Shown here: one piece after another, positions 1 through 6,363 of the stretch
How the letters are laid out: each line of letters begins with the position of its first letter
Position numbering within the stretch: position 1 is the stretch's first letter
Assembly (NCBI GenBank): GCA_023441725.1
Contig: JAEZNV010000111.1
Span: 1 to 7,659 of the forward strand
DNA length: 7,659 nt
Direction: 5' to 3'
Origin: Actinomycetes bacterium
GTDB lineage: Bacteria; Actinomycetota; Coriobacteriia; Coriobacteriales; Coriobacteriaceae
Notes under the pieces: model-generated
The model's input: the letters and a program-made list of their open reading frames with translations, nothing else
Databases searched by the model: none
What the model was told of the DNA's origin: nothing
Program-made: the position numbers and the translations under genes

Positions 1-254
1 CCATGCAGTGCGAGCAGAACACGCTCAACAAGCTCTGCAACGGTATCACCACCATCAACGACTCCATCAAGGCGCTCGACGCCGTGCATCAGAAGGCCGA
101 AGCCCTCGATGGTCAGGAGCAGGCCAACGTGTATGCACACGAGGTCGTTCCCGCTATGGATACGCTGCGCGCCGCCGTGGATGCCATGGAGGAGATCGTG
201 GCCGCCGACTACTGGCCGGTCCCGACCTACGACGACATCCTGTTCTACGTGTAG
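1..254 (+). CDS. glnN: Glutamine synthetase type III, C-terminal end (partial)
   Basis: This is the tail of an ATP-dependent glutamine synthetase (glutamate + ammonia to glutamine, cytoplasmic). The gene begins before the window: the first two bases complete a codon and the frame is open from the edge, so the Met at base 3 is internal. About 83 residues are visible. The ending, with the helical stretch VVPAMDTLRAAVDAMEE followed by YWPVPTYDDILFYV, matches the C-terminus I know from type III (GlnN) enzymes, where a YWPxPTYxDLLF ending is usual. Type III enzymes are about 700 residues long, so roughly 12% is seen and no catalytic residue is in view. It is followed by a strong terminator and is not part of the sugar cassette downstream. 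The family call rests on this tail only. Confidence 0.82.
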   Translation, partial: MQCEQNTLNKLCNGITTINDSIKALDAVHQKAEALDGQEQANVYAHEVVPAMDTLRAAVDAMEEIVAADYWPVPTYDDILFYV

Positions 255-281
255 GACTGGGACAGCATACCGTCACGGTTG

Positions 282-320
282 AAAGCCGGGGTCCGCATTA
301 CGCGGGCCCCGGCTTTTTTG
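282..320 (+). terminator. Intrinsic terminator of the glutamine synthetase gene
   Basis: A 15-bp stem (282-296 with 302-316, one G-T wobble) closes a 5-base loop, ATTAC. The 3' arm runs straight into six T's (314-319). It begins 28 bases after the glutamine synthetase stop codon. The convergent GntR-type gene ends 45 bases away on the other strand, and the same stem may stop it too, but in that direction the T tract is only TTT followed by CAA, so it would be weaker. Confidence 0.93.
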
Positions 321-361
321 TTGAACAAATTCACTAGGGCGGCGTCCGTTCGTGTCGTTTA

Positions 362-1102
362 TTAGGGTAGGGGTGTGCGCGTTGCCGTGTCGTGAAAATG
401 GAAGATGCTCGGAATATAACGCGCCTCGATGTACTCAAATTGAGTTCCGGTTGAGTCGAATGTCTGGCTGGTTACGACTGCCAGATACGAAGAAGAATCG
501 ACGCCAAGCAACCGGCAGTCCTCAGCGTCGGGCTGGGCGAGTGTTATCGTTCGTTTGCTCACGGCAATGGTGAGCCCTAGTTCATCCTCGATGTAATGGA
601 AGAGCGACAGGGTGGCATTCTGCTCGTTTAAGCCGGGGACGGAGGAAGTTAGGAAGTAGTGGCGGTCGACAGCGACCGGTTTATCGTCGAGCATGCGGAC
701 GAGCTTCAAATGCGTAAGGTCTTCTCCTTCGGGAAATCCCGTCAACTGAGCTAGACACTTATTGGAGCTTACGTGTTCGAAATAGACGATTTTTGACGTT
801 GGAATTGCTCCGATCGCGTGTGCCGATTCGCTGAACGAAGAAAGGTCGCTTACGGTGAATGCGCCCTCTTTGCTGGTGCCTGCAAGTGAGGTCTCGATTA
901 CGAGGACTCCCTTGCCTTTAATGGACTGAACTAGACCTTCATTTGCGAGAAGCGAGATAGCCTTGCGCACCGTCATTCGAGAGCAGGAGAACTCTTTGGA
1001 AAGATTTTGTTCGGAAGGAAGGAGCGATCCCACGGGATGTTTGCCTTCGACAATCCGCTCTCGTAGGCTTCGGTAAATTTCACTGTACAGGATTCTTGCC
1101 AA
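362..1102 (-). CDS. GntR-family (HutC/UTRA) transcriptional regulator of the sugar operon
   Basis: A 246-residue cytoplasmic DNA-binding regulator, the usual length for the HutC/TreR branch of GntR proteins. Residues 1-68 form the winged helix-turn-helix: the helix YSEIYRSLRERIVEG, the LLPSEQNLSKEF turn, the recognition helix around SRMTVRKAISLL (41-52), and a wing with IKGKGVLV. Residues from about 85 to 240 fit a UTRA effector domain, ending in the typical FEYIEARYIPSIFHF. UTRA domains usually bind phosphorylated sugars or other small metabolites; the effector here is inferred to be a hexose phosphate or phosphodisaccharide. The start is TTG at 1102: AAGGAG (1114-1109) sits 6 bases upstream, and no ATG in frame has a comparable site. 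It diverges from the GH4/PTS operon, and palindromes suited to such a regulator lie in the shared intergenic region. TreR, MalR or NagR-like roles are possible. Confidence 0.9.
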   Translation of the reverse strand: MARILYSEIYRSLRERIVEGKHPVGSLLPSEQNLSKEFSCSRMTVRKAISLLANEGLVQSIKGKGVLVIETSLAGTSKEGAFTVSDLSSFSESAHAIGAIPTSKIVYFEHVSSNKCLAQLTGFPEGEDLTHLKLVRMLDDKPVAVDRHYFLTSSVPGLNEQNATLSLFHYIEDELGLTIAVSKRTITLAQPDAEDCRLLGVDSSSYLAVVTSQTFDSTGTQFEYIEARYIPSIFHFHDTATRTPLP

Positions 1103-1108
1103 AATGCT

Positions 1109-1114
1109 CTCCTT
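1109..1114 (-). promoter_or_regulatory. Ribosome binding site deciding the TTG start of the GntR gene
   Basis: Read on the minus strand, AAGGAG lies 6 bases before the TTG at 1102-1100. This near-perfect Shine-Dalgarno is what fixes a non-ATG start for the regulator. Confidence 0.8.
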
Positions 1115-1165
1115 ATTGAGGTTGTACAGAATGCGTCGAATCGGCGCGATTATCCGCTTCTACCA

Positions 1166-1171
1166 ATTATA
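1166..1171 (-). promoter_or_regulatory. Possible -10 box of the GntR gene promoter
   Basis: A perfect TATAAT lies on the minus strand, about 64 bases upstream of the TTG start, which would give a leader of roughly 55 bases. No hexamer resembling TTGACA is found 16-18 bases further upstream, so this is supported by the -10 match alone. The two palindromic operators lie well upstream of it (67 and 119 bp), so direct autoregulation through them is not obvious. Confidence 0.4.
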
Positions 1172-1241
1172 GGAAGTGGAGACACTTAAAGTTGCCGCTT
1201 ACCGCCATAAATCAACCGTTCGCCCGTGTGCTTAACATGTC

Positions 1242-2642
<1,401 letters not shown>

Positions 2643-2678
2643 TATCGGAAATCAATTTAGTGAATGATGGCGGGCGGC

Positions 2679-2695
2679 CGACCTTGGACAGGTCG
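2679..2695 (+). repeat. Small hairpin just before the permease ribosome site
   Basis: CGACCT (2679-2684) and AGGTCG (2690-2695) form a perfect 6-bp stem around the 5-base loop TGGAC. It ends 4 bases before GGAGG of the permease gene, with no T tract after it, so it is not a terminator. It could tune translation or mRNA decay between the GH4 and permease genes. Confidence 0.45.
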
Positions 2696-2699
2696 CATG

Positions 2700-2704
2700 G
2701 GAGG
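2700..2704 (+). promoter_or_regulatory. Ribosome binding site deciding the permease start
   Basis: GGAGG lies 6 bases before ATG 2711. The in-frame ATG at 2660 has no such site and would add a 17-residue charged leader unlike any PTS EIIB N-terminus. Confidence 0.85.
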
Positions 2705-2710
2705 AAAACC

Positions 2711-4180
2711 ATGAGCGAAAGCAAAGAGCTTGCAAATCGCAAGCTCGGCGAGGACGTAGTTGGCCTCGTCGGCGGTAAGGAAAACATCCTGAGCATCTCG
2801 CACTGCATGACGCGTCTACGTTTCAAGCTGCGAGACGACGCGAAGGCCGATACTAAGGCAATTGAGTCTCATGAAGGCGTCATTCAAGTAATCAACGCGA
2901 ATGGCCAGTATCAGGTTGTTGTCGGCATCAATGTGATTGAGGATGTTTACGATGCCGCGGTTGCCGCTTCTGGTGTCGAGGGGCTGGGCGAGGTTAATCT
3001 TGATGGTGAGCCCGTCAAGAAAGGAAACGTTGTTAGTGCCCTTATCGATACTATTTCAGGCGTAATCCAGCCGATTCTTGCGGTGCTGTGTGCCGCGGGC
3101 ATGATCAAGGGTGTTTTGAGTATTCTCGTCGCCCTCGGATGGATTACGGCAACAGACGGCTTGTACCAGATTCTATATGCGGCTGGTGACGGCTTCTTCT
3201 ACTTCCTGCCGATCATCCTTGGCTATACTGCGGCAAAGAAGTTTGGCTGTAGTGAGTTCGTTGGCATGACGCTCGGTATCGCACTTACGTATCCGGCGAT
3301 GGTCAACATCACATCGGGCGATGTTTTGGGAACGGTGCTTGCCGGCACTCCCTTTGCCATGAACTACTACACGACTTTCCTCGGCATACCCGTCATCATG
3401 CCATCTTCGGGTTATACGAGCTCTGTCATTCCGATTATCATCTCTGTTTGGTTCGCGGCAAAGCTGGAGAAGTGGTGCCGCAAGCATTTCTCTGAGTATG
3501 TAAAGTTCTTCTTTGTGCCTACATGCGTACTCGTTGTGATGGTTCCCGCTACCTATTTGATTATTGGCCCGATTGCCACCCTGATCACGAACCTCATGAG
3601 CCTGCTGTTTAACTCCCTCTACAGCTTGCCTGTCATCGGCGGCGCGCTCGGCGGCATCGTGCTTACTGCCATTTGGCAGCCTATGGTCATCTTCGGCTTC
3701 CACTGGAGTGTCATTGCTCTCATGCTGGTGAACATTGCCTCCCAGGGCTGGGATATTGTCATGGCGCCGTACATGGTTTGCTCGTACGCTCAGTCCCTTG
3801 CCGTCCTTGCCATTCTTCTGAAGACTAAGGACGTAAAGCTCAAGCAGCTTGCATGGCCGGCGTTCATCTCGGGCTTCTTCTTCGGCATCACTGAGCCCTG
3901 CATCTACGGTGTGACCCTTCCGCGCAAGAAGCCTTTTATCATGAGCTGCATCGCCTCTGTGCCCGGCGGCCTAATCATCGGCGCTCTTGGCACCAAGATG
4001 TTCGCCTTCACCGGCGGCGGCTTCTGCGCCTTCCCGGGCTTCATTGACCCGTCCGGTGCAATGGGCGCGAACTACCTGATTTACGTAATCATAGCCATCG
4101 TGGTTTCCAGCGTGATTTCGTTCCTGCTTACGTATGCGACGTACAAGGAGGACGTGCCGGCGGTAGAGGCTGCAAAGTAG
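2711..4180 (+). CDS. PTS EIIBC sugar permease (beta-glucoside/sucrose/trehalose group), no EIIA
   Basis: A 489-residue membrane permease that imports a sugar and phosphorylates it during transport. Residues 1-90 are the EIIB domain: ISHCMTRLRFKL carries the phosphorylated Cys32. From about 105 to 480 lies the EIIC domain with around ten hydrophobic segments, FGFHW (His331), the hallmark GITEPCIYG (392-400) and GGGFCAFPGFIDP. The B-then-C order and these motifs place it with BglF, ScrA and TreP, not with the C-then-B GlvC that partners GlvA in Bacillus. The protein ends after EIIC with a short tail, VPAVEAAK, so the EIIA that phosphorylates Cys32 must come from another gene, as in TreP and ScrA systems. 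Context with a phospho-alpha-glucosidase suggests an alpha-glucoside such as trehalose, maltose or a sucrose isomer; the exact sugar cannot be read from sequence. The next gene starts 120 bases downstream. Confidence 0.92.
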   Translation: MSESKELANRKLGEDVVGLVGGKENILSISHCMTRLRFKLRDDAKADTKAIESHEGVIQVINANGQYQVVVGINVIEDVYDAAVAASGVEGLGEVNLDGEPVKKGNVVSALIDTISGVIQPILAVLCAAGMIKGVLSILVALGWITATDGLYQILYAAGDGFFYFLPIILGYTAAKKFGCSEFVGMTLGIALTYPAMVNITSGDVLGTVLAGTPFAMNYYTTFLGIPVIMPSSGYTSSVIPIIISVWFAAKLEKWCRKHFSEYVKFFFVPTCVLVVMVPATYLIIGPIATLITNLMSLLFNSLYSLPVIGGALGGIVLTAIWQPMVIFGFHWSVIALMLVNIASQGWDIVMAPYMVCSYAQSLAVLAILLKTKDVKLKQLAWPAFISGFFFGITEPCIYGVTLPRKKPFIMSCIASVPGGLIIGALGTKMFAFTGGGFCAFPGFIDPSGAMGANYLIYVIIAIVVSSVISFLLTYATYKEDVPAVEAAK

Positions 4181-4231
4181 CCAAAGAAGTGGAGCCGCGG
4201 AACAAGTATTTCCCCGCGCGCCAGCAATCTA

Positions 4232-4270
4232 ACAAGGTCGTCCTTGGATAAGCGCCGAGGGCGACCTTGT
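4232..4270 (+). repeat. Intercistronic hairpin between permease and hydrolase genes
   Basis: A 12-bp stem (4232-4243 with 4259-4270, one G-T pair) around a 15-base loop. What follows is CTTGTGCTGG, not a T run, so it is a poor terminator. It is better seen as an mRNA-stabilising or processing element, or a weak attenuator lowering expression of the hydrolase. It shares CGACCTTG with the hairpin at 2679-2695. The in-frame TTG at 4244 falls in its loop, which argues against translation starting there. Confidence 0.55.
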
Positions 4271-4288
4271 CTTGTGCTGGTTTCGTTT

Positions 4289-4294
4289 GAGAGG
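4289..4294 (+). promoter_or_regulatory. Ribosome binding site deciding the hydrolase start
   Basis: GAGAGG lies 6 bases before TTG 4301. From the other candidates, GTG 4307 and ATG 4334, it is 12 and 39 bases away, so TTG 4301 is the best-supported start. Confidence 0.55.
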
Positions 4295-4300
4295 CAGTGG

Positions 4301-5743
4301 TTGAGAGTGTCTAATATTATCTTTGACAATAGGATGGGTGAGGCGTGCCTTGCGGCGTGGAGGTCCGCGGGCGTGGAAGTCCGCTCGGTCGTGGTCCGAC
4401 AGGATGGTGAAGTCGTCTTTGAGCATGCGGCTGCGCCGTTCGCCCTCGAACACGTTCATCCGCTCTATTCTGTGACTAAGTCCTTTACCTCGGTCGCTGT
4501 CGGGATGTTGGTGAATGAAGGACGGCTATCACTGGCCGATCGCTGGATTTCATACTTCCCGGAATATGAAGGCGAGATCGCGGATGAGCGCTTTCGCAAT
4601 GTGACGGTTCGCAATTTGCTGACTATGACGATGGGGCAGGAGAGTGACCTGTCGTATATTGGCGCGGGAGACGACTGGGCACATGAGGTTCTTCATCGTG
4701 AGTTTGACTGGAAGCCGGGTGAGGTCTTTCACTACGATTCGCTGTGTTCACATTTATTGAGCATGCTCGTGCAACGCGTAAGTGGAACGAAAGAATCCGA
4801 TTATCTCGCCGAACGTTTGTTTACGCCGTTAGGTATTAGAAGTTGGTGGTGGGAAGAGGATCAAGCCGGTCATACGACCGGAGGTTTCGGTCTTCACCTT
4901 TCGACACCGGATTTGGCTAAGTTTGGTCAATGTTTGCTGGATGGCGGCAAGTGGCGTGGGGAACAGATCATTCCCGCGGAATGGGTTGCCGAGGCGACGA
5001 AGATTCAAGTGGAAACGAGCCCCTTTTATCCGTCTGAGGCGACTGAAGACAGCAATGGCTATGGATACCAGTTCTGGATGTGCCGGCGTGGCGGGTTCAG
5101 ATGCTCTGGCCTTTTTGGGCAGCTGTGCTACATACGGCCCACAGATGGCCTTGTCATCGCCTGCTCGAGTTCCACGACAGGAAGTAAGGCGCTGCTTGAT
5201 CCACTGTATGAGGTACTGTTCAAAGAGTCTGGTGTTCGGGAGACAGTGGCTTCCGAACGTGACTTCGATAGCATTCCCGTGCCACTTGGGTTGGCTTCTG
5301 GCGGACGTTTGAGTTCATTACGCCTCGAGGGCATTCATCGTTGCATTTTCGGGGATTTTGAAGAGATCGATATTCGATTCCATGAGAATGAGCTGGATTT
5401 GTCTCTGTTGCGCGATGGTCGTGAGTGCGGCGTGAGGGCCGGCTACGAGTCTTGGGTTTGCAAATCGGGCGATGGGGCCGGAGTCGGAGACCTCTTTCCC
5501 TTCGTGACTCATGAAGCTGAGAGGGACGATGCCCCCGCATGGGATGTTCGCAAGTTGTTTGCAGCGTATGCCTGGACTTCGCCAACAAATTTACAAATCG
5601 AGACCAGGGAACTGGACTACACGCGGCGCTGTTTTATCGATGTGCGGATCGGAGGTAATTATGCTGTGTGCAGGGTGCGAGTTGAGGGAATGTACTGTTT
5701 CCCGGCACCCTCGGAACTCACAGCGTTTTTGAAGTTGGGATAA
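4301..5743 (+). CDS. Cytoplasmic serine hydrolase of the beta-lactamase (class C) fold with an extra C-terminal domain
   Basis: About 480 residues from the preferred TTG start. Residues 10-310 form a serine beta-lactamase-related domain (AmpC/PF00144 type): SVTK at 57-60 gives nucleophile Ser57 and Lys60, YDS at 145-147 sits where Tyr-x-Asn is usual, and GYGYQFW (254-260) plus GLFGQLCYIRP (270-280) mark the late strands and the oxyanion region. LFTPLGIRS and STPDLAKFGQCLLDGG are typical of the family. Residues from about 315 to 480 form a second, probably beta-rich domain I do not recognise, ending in FPAPSELTAFLKLG. There is no signal peptide or membrane anchor, so it should act in the cytoplasm, unlike true beta-lactamases and penicillin-binding proteins. 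It is last in the GH4-PTS operon. Family members include esterases, amidases and peptidases, so substrate and role are unknown; removal of an acyl group from an imported glycoside is one inference. Its third codon positions look less GC-rich than those of the flanking housekeeping genes. Confidence 0.85.
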   Translation: MRVSNIIFDNRMGEACLAAWRSAGVEVRSVVVRQDGEVVFEHAAAPFALEHVHPLYSVTKSFTSVAVGMLVNEGRLSLADRWISYFPEYEGEIADERFRNVTVRNLLTMTMGQESDLSYIGAGDDWAHEVLHREFDWKPGEVFHYDSLCSHLLSMLVQRVSGTKESDYLAERLFTPLGIRSWWWEEDQAGHTTGGFGLHLSTPDLAKFGQCLLDGGKWRGEQIIPAEWVAEATKIQVETSPFYPSEATEDSNGYGYQFWMCRRGGFRCSGLFGQLCYIRPTDGLVIACSSSTTGSKALLDPLYEVLFKESGVRETVASERDFDSIPVPLGLASGGRLSSLRLEGIHRCIFGDFEEIDIRFHENELDLSLLRDGRECGVRAGYESWVCKSGDGAGVGDLFPFVTHEAERDDAPAWDVRKLFAAYAWTSPTNLQIETRELDYTRRCFIDVRIGGNYAVCRVRVEGMYCFPAPSELTAFLKLG

Positions 5744-5771
5744 TTTTCAAGACGTGCGATTGATAAGAAAG

Positions 5772-5823
5772 ATTGCCAACATCACGGCTAATGGAGACGG
5801 AGCTGTCTCCGGGCAATGTTTTT
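5772..5823 (+). terminator. Probable terminator of the sugar operon
   Basis: An inner 6-bp stem GGAGAC/GTCTCC (5793-5798 with 5805-5810) sits inside an outer stem ATTGCC/GGCAAT (5772-5777 with 5812-5817). Five T's follow at 5819-5823. It begins 28 bases after the hydrolase stop codon. The 15-base bulge between the two stems on the 5' side makes it less regular than the terminator at 282-320. Confidence 0.6.
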
Positions 5824-5904
5824 CGATACGGACGTTTCAGTTATCGTATTGCTAGGGACTAAGTTAATCACTTGTTAGGGCCGAAGCGTAGGTGCGTTTT
5901 CTCG

Positions 5905-5944
5905 GCTCTGTACCCTGTTGGGCTCGAATCCCGGCGCATGGCAG
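5905..5944 (+). other. Possible degenerate tRNA 3' fragment
   Basis: TTGGGCTCGAATCCCGG (5919-5935) has the shape of a T arm (5-bp stem, two of them G-T, with loop CTCGAAT), followed by CGCATGGC. No matching D arm, anticodon arm or full acceptor partner is seen upstream, so it is not an intact tRNA. It may be a decayed tRNA end or chance. Confidence 0.2.
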
Positions 5945-5945
5945 C

Positions 5946-5975
5946 AAAAAACCCGCTATCGTGAGGATAACGGGC
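5946..5975 (-). terminator. Intrinsic terminator of tRNA-Glu
   Basis: On the minus strand a 10-bp stem (5975-5966 with 5960-5951, two wobbles) around the loop CTCAC is followed by a T run: the six A's at 5946-5951 read as TTTTTT. It begins 13 bases after the encoded CCA end of the tRNA. Confidence 0.85.
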
Positions 5976-5988
5976 TTCTCATTTCAAA

Positions 5989-6065
5989 TGGTGCCCCCAG
6001 CGGGATTCGAACCCGCGATATCCACCTTGAAAGGGTGGCGTCCTTGGCCGCTAGACGATGGGGAC
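5989..6065 (-). tRNA. trnE: tRNA-Glu (anticodon UUC), CCA encoded
   Basis: On the minus strand 77 bases fold as a full cloverleaf. The acceptor stem GTCCCCA pairs with TGGGGGC (one G-T), followed by discriminator A and an encoded CCA (rc of 5989-5991). The D arm contains GTCTAGCGGCC and ends in GGAC. The anticodon stem CCACC/GGTGG holds loop CTTTCAA, so the anticodon is TTC, reading GAA/GAG. The T arm is GCGGGTTCGAATCCCGC. It closely resembles bacterial tRNA-Glu from other phyla. It has its own promoter and terminator and is a single-gene unit. Confidence 0.98.
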
Positions 6066-6075
6066 AGCGGGAAAG

Positions 6076-6103
6076 AGTATAGCAGACTTTTTTATCTGTT
6101 CAC
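6076..6103 (-). promoter_or_regulatory. Promoter of tRNA-Glu
   Basis: On the minus strand an extended -10, TGCTATACT (6084-6076), lies 10 bases before the mature tRNA 5' end. A weak -35, GTGAAC (6103-6098), is 16 bases upstream of the -10. An A-rich tract in the spacer and the very short leader suit a stable-RNA promoter. Confidence 0.65.
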
Positions 6104-6110
6104 ATATCGT

Positions 6111-6137
6111 TGGCAGATTGAAAAACCACCACAAAGG
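6111..6137 (+). repeat. Left copy of a flanking direct repeat (TGGCAG...ACCACCACAAAGG)
   Basis: TGGCAG, a short variable stretch, then AAAACCACCACAAAGG. The same arrangement recurs at 6311-6335, about 200 bp away. The 16-base block AAAACCACCACAAAGG (6122-6137 and 6320-6335) is identical in both. The two copies bracket the inverted-repeat array. Confidence 0.75.
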
Positions 6138-6164
6138 AGTGGGTTTCTATTCCGATTTTCAAAT

Positions 6165-6302
6165 ATCTCAATCTGTAACATCTGGGCGGGCAAATCGGCT
6201 CTATCTGTTACAGATCGAGACAGACGGCGGGCGTCGGGACGAACATCTCATTCTGTAACAGTAAGACGACTTTTATCGGTCTAAATGTTACAGATCGAGA
6301 CA
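6165..6302. repeat. Array of four alternating inverted repeats, about 40 bp apart
   Basis: Four elements alternate in orientation: ATCTCAATCTGTAACA (6165-6180), TGTTACAGATCGAGACA (6206-6222), ATCTCATTCTGTAACA (6245-6260) and TGTTACAGATCGAGACA (6286-6302). The second and fourth are identical, and the first and third differ at one base. Centres are about 40 bp apart, so the whole is an 80-bp unit repeated twice, each unit a potential hairpin with a 9-bp or longer core, TCTGTAACA/TGTTACAGA. It carries no coding frame. It could be a BIME- or MITE-like repeat or a multi-site protein binding region; I do not recognise it as a named element. Confidence 0.75.
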
Positions 6303-6310
6303 AACTGCCG

Positions 6311-6335
6311 TGGCAGGTCAAAACCACCACAAAGG
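6311..6335 (+). repeat. Right copy of the flanking direct repeat
   Basis: TGGCAGGTC followed by AAAACCACCACAAAGG, matching 6111-6137. Its last 12 bases also form one arm of the terminator hairpin behind murT-gatD. Confidence 0.75.
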
Positions 6336-6356
6336 TGCCTGTCCCCTTTGTGGTGG
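6320..6356 (-). terminator. Terminator of murT-gatD built on a perfect 12-bp inverted repeat
   Basis: On the minus strand CCACCACAAAGG (6356-6345) pairs perfectly with CCTTTGTGGTGG (6335-6324) around the 9-base loop GGACAGGCA, followed by TTTT (6323-6320). It starts 7 bases after the murT-gatD stop codon. The GGGGACAGGCACC core looks like a dispersed REP-type palindrome that has been taken over as a terminator; that origin is inferred. Confidence 0.7.
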
Positions 6357-6363
6357 CGGGGCG

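Noticed and set aside
8..337. Plus-strand open frame of 109 codons overlapping the glutamine synthetase end
   Set aside because: Arg/His/Gly-rich shadow of the true frame that also reads through the terminator hairpin.
3173..3703. Minus-strand open frame of 176 codons opposite the permease gene
   Set aside because: Low-complexity charged translation antisense to the EIIC domain, without a homologous pattern or ribosome site.
4244..4300. TTG at 4244 as start of the serine hydrolase
   Set aside because: It lies in the loop of a 12-bp hairpin and lacks a ribosome site; TTG 4301 has GAGAGG 6 bases upstream.
4301..5743. Antibiotic-resistance class C beta-lactamase
   Set aside because: No signal peptide, Tyr-Asp-Ser instead of Tyr-x-Asn, no clear KTG, an added C-terminal domain and a sugar-operon context.
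5892..6284. Plus-strand open frame of 130 codons with the peptide PPAGFEPAISTLKGWRPWP
   Set aside because: It is the antisense translation of tRNA-Glu, a well-known source of spurious proteins, and it runs through the tRNA terminator, its promoter and the repeat array.
6165..6302. CRISPR array
   Set aside because: Only four short elements, alternating in orientation rather than all direct, with no cas genes in the window.
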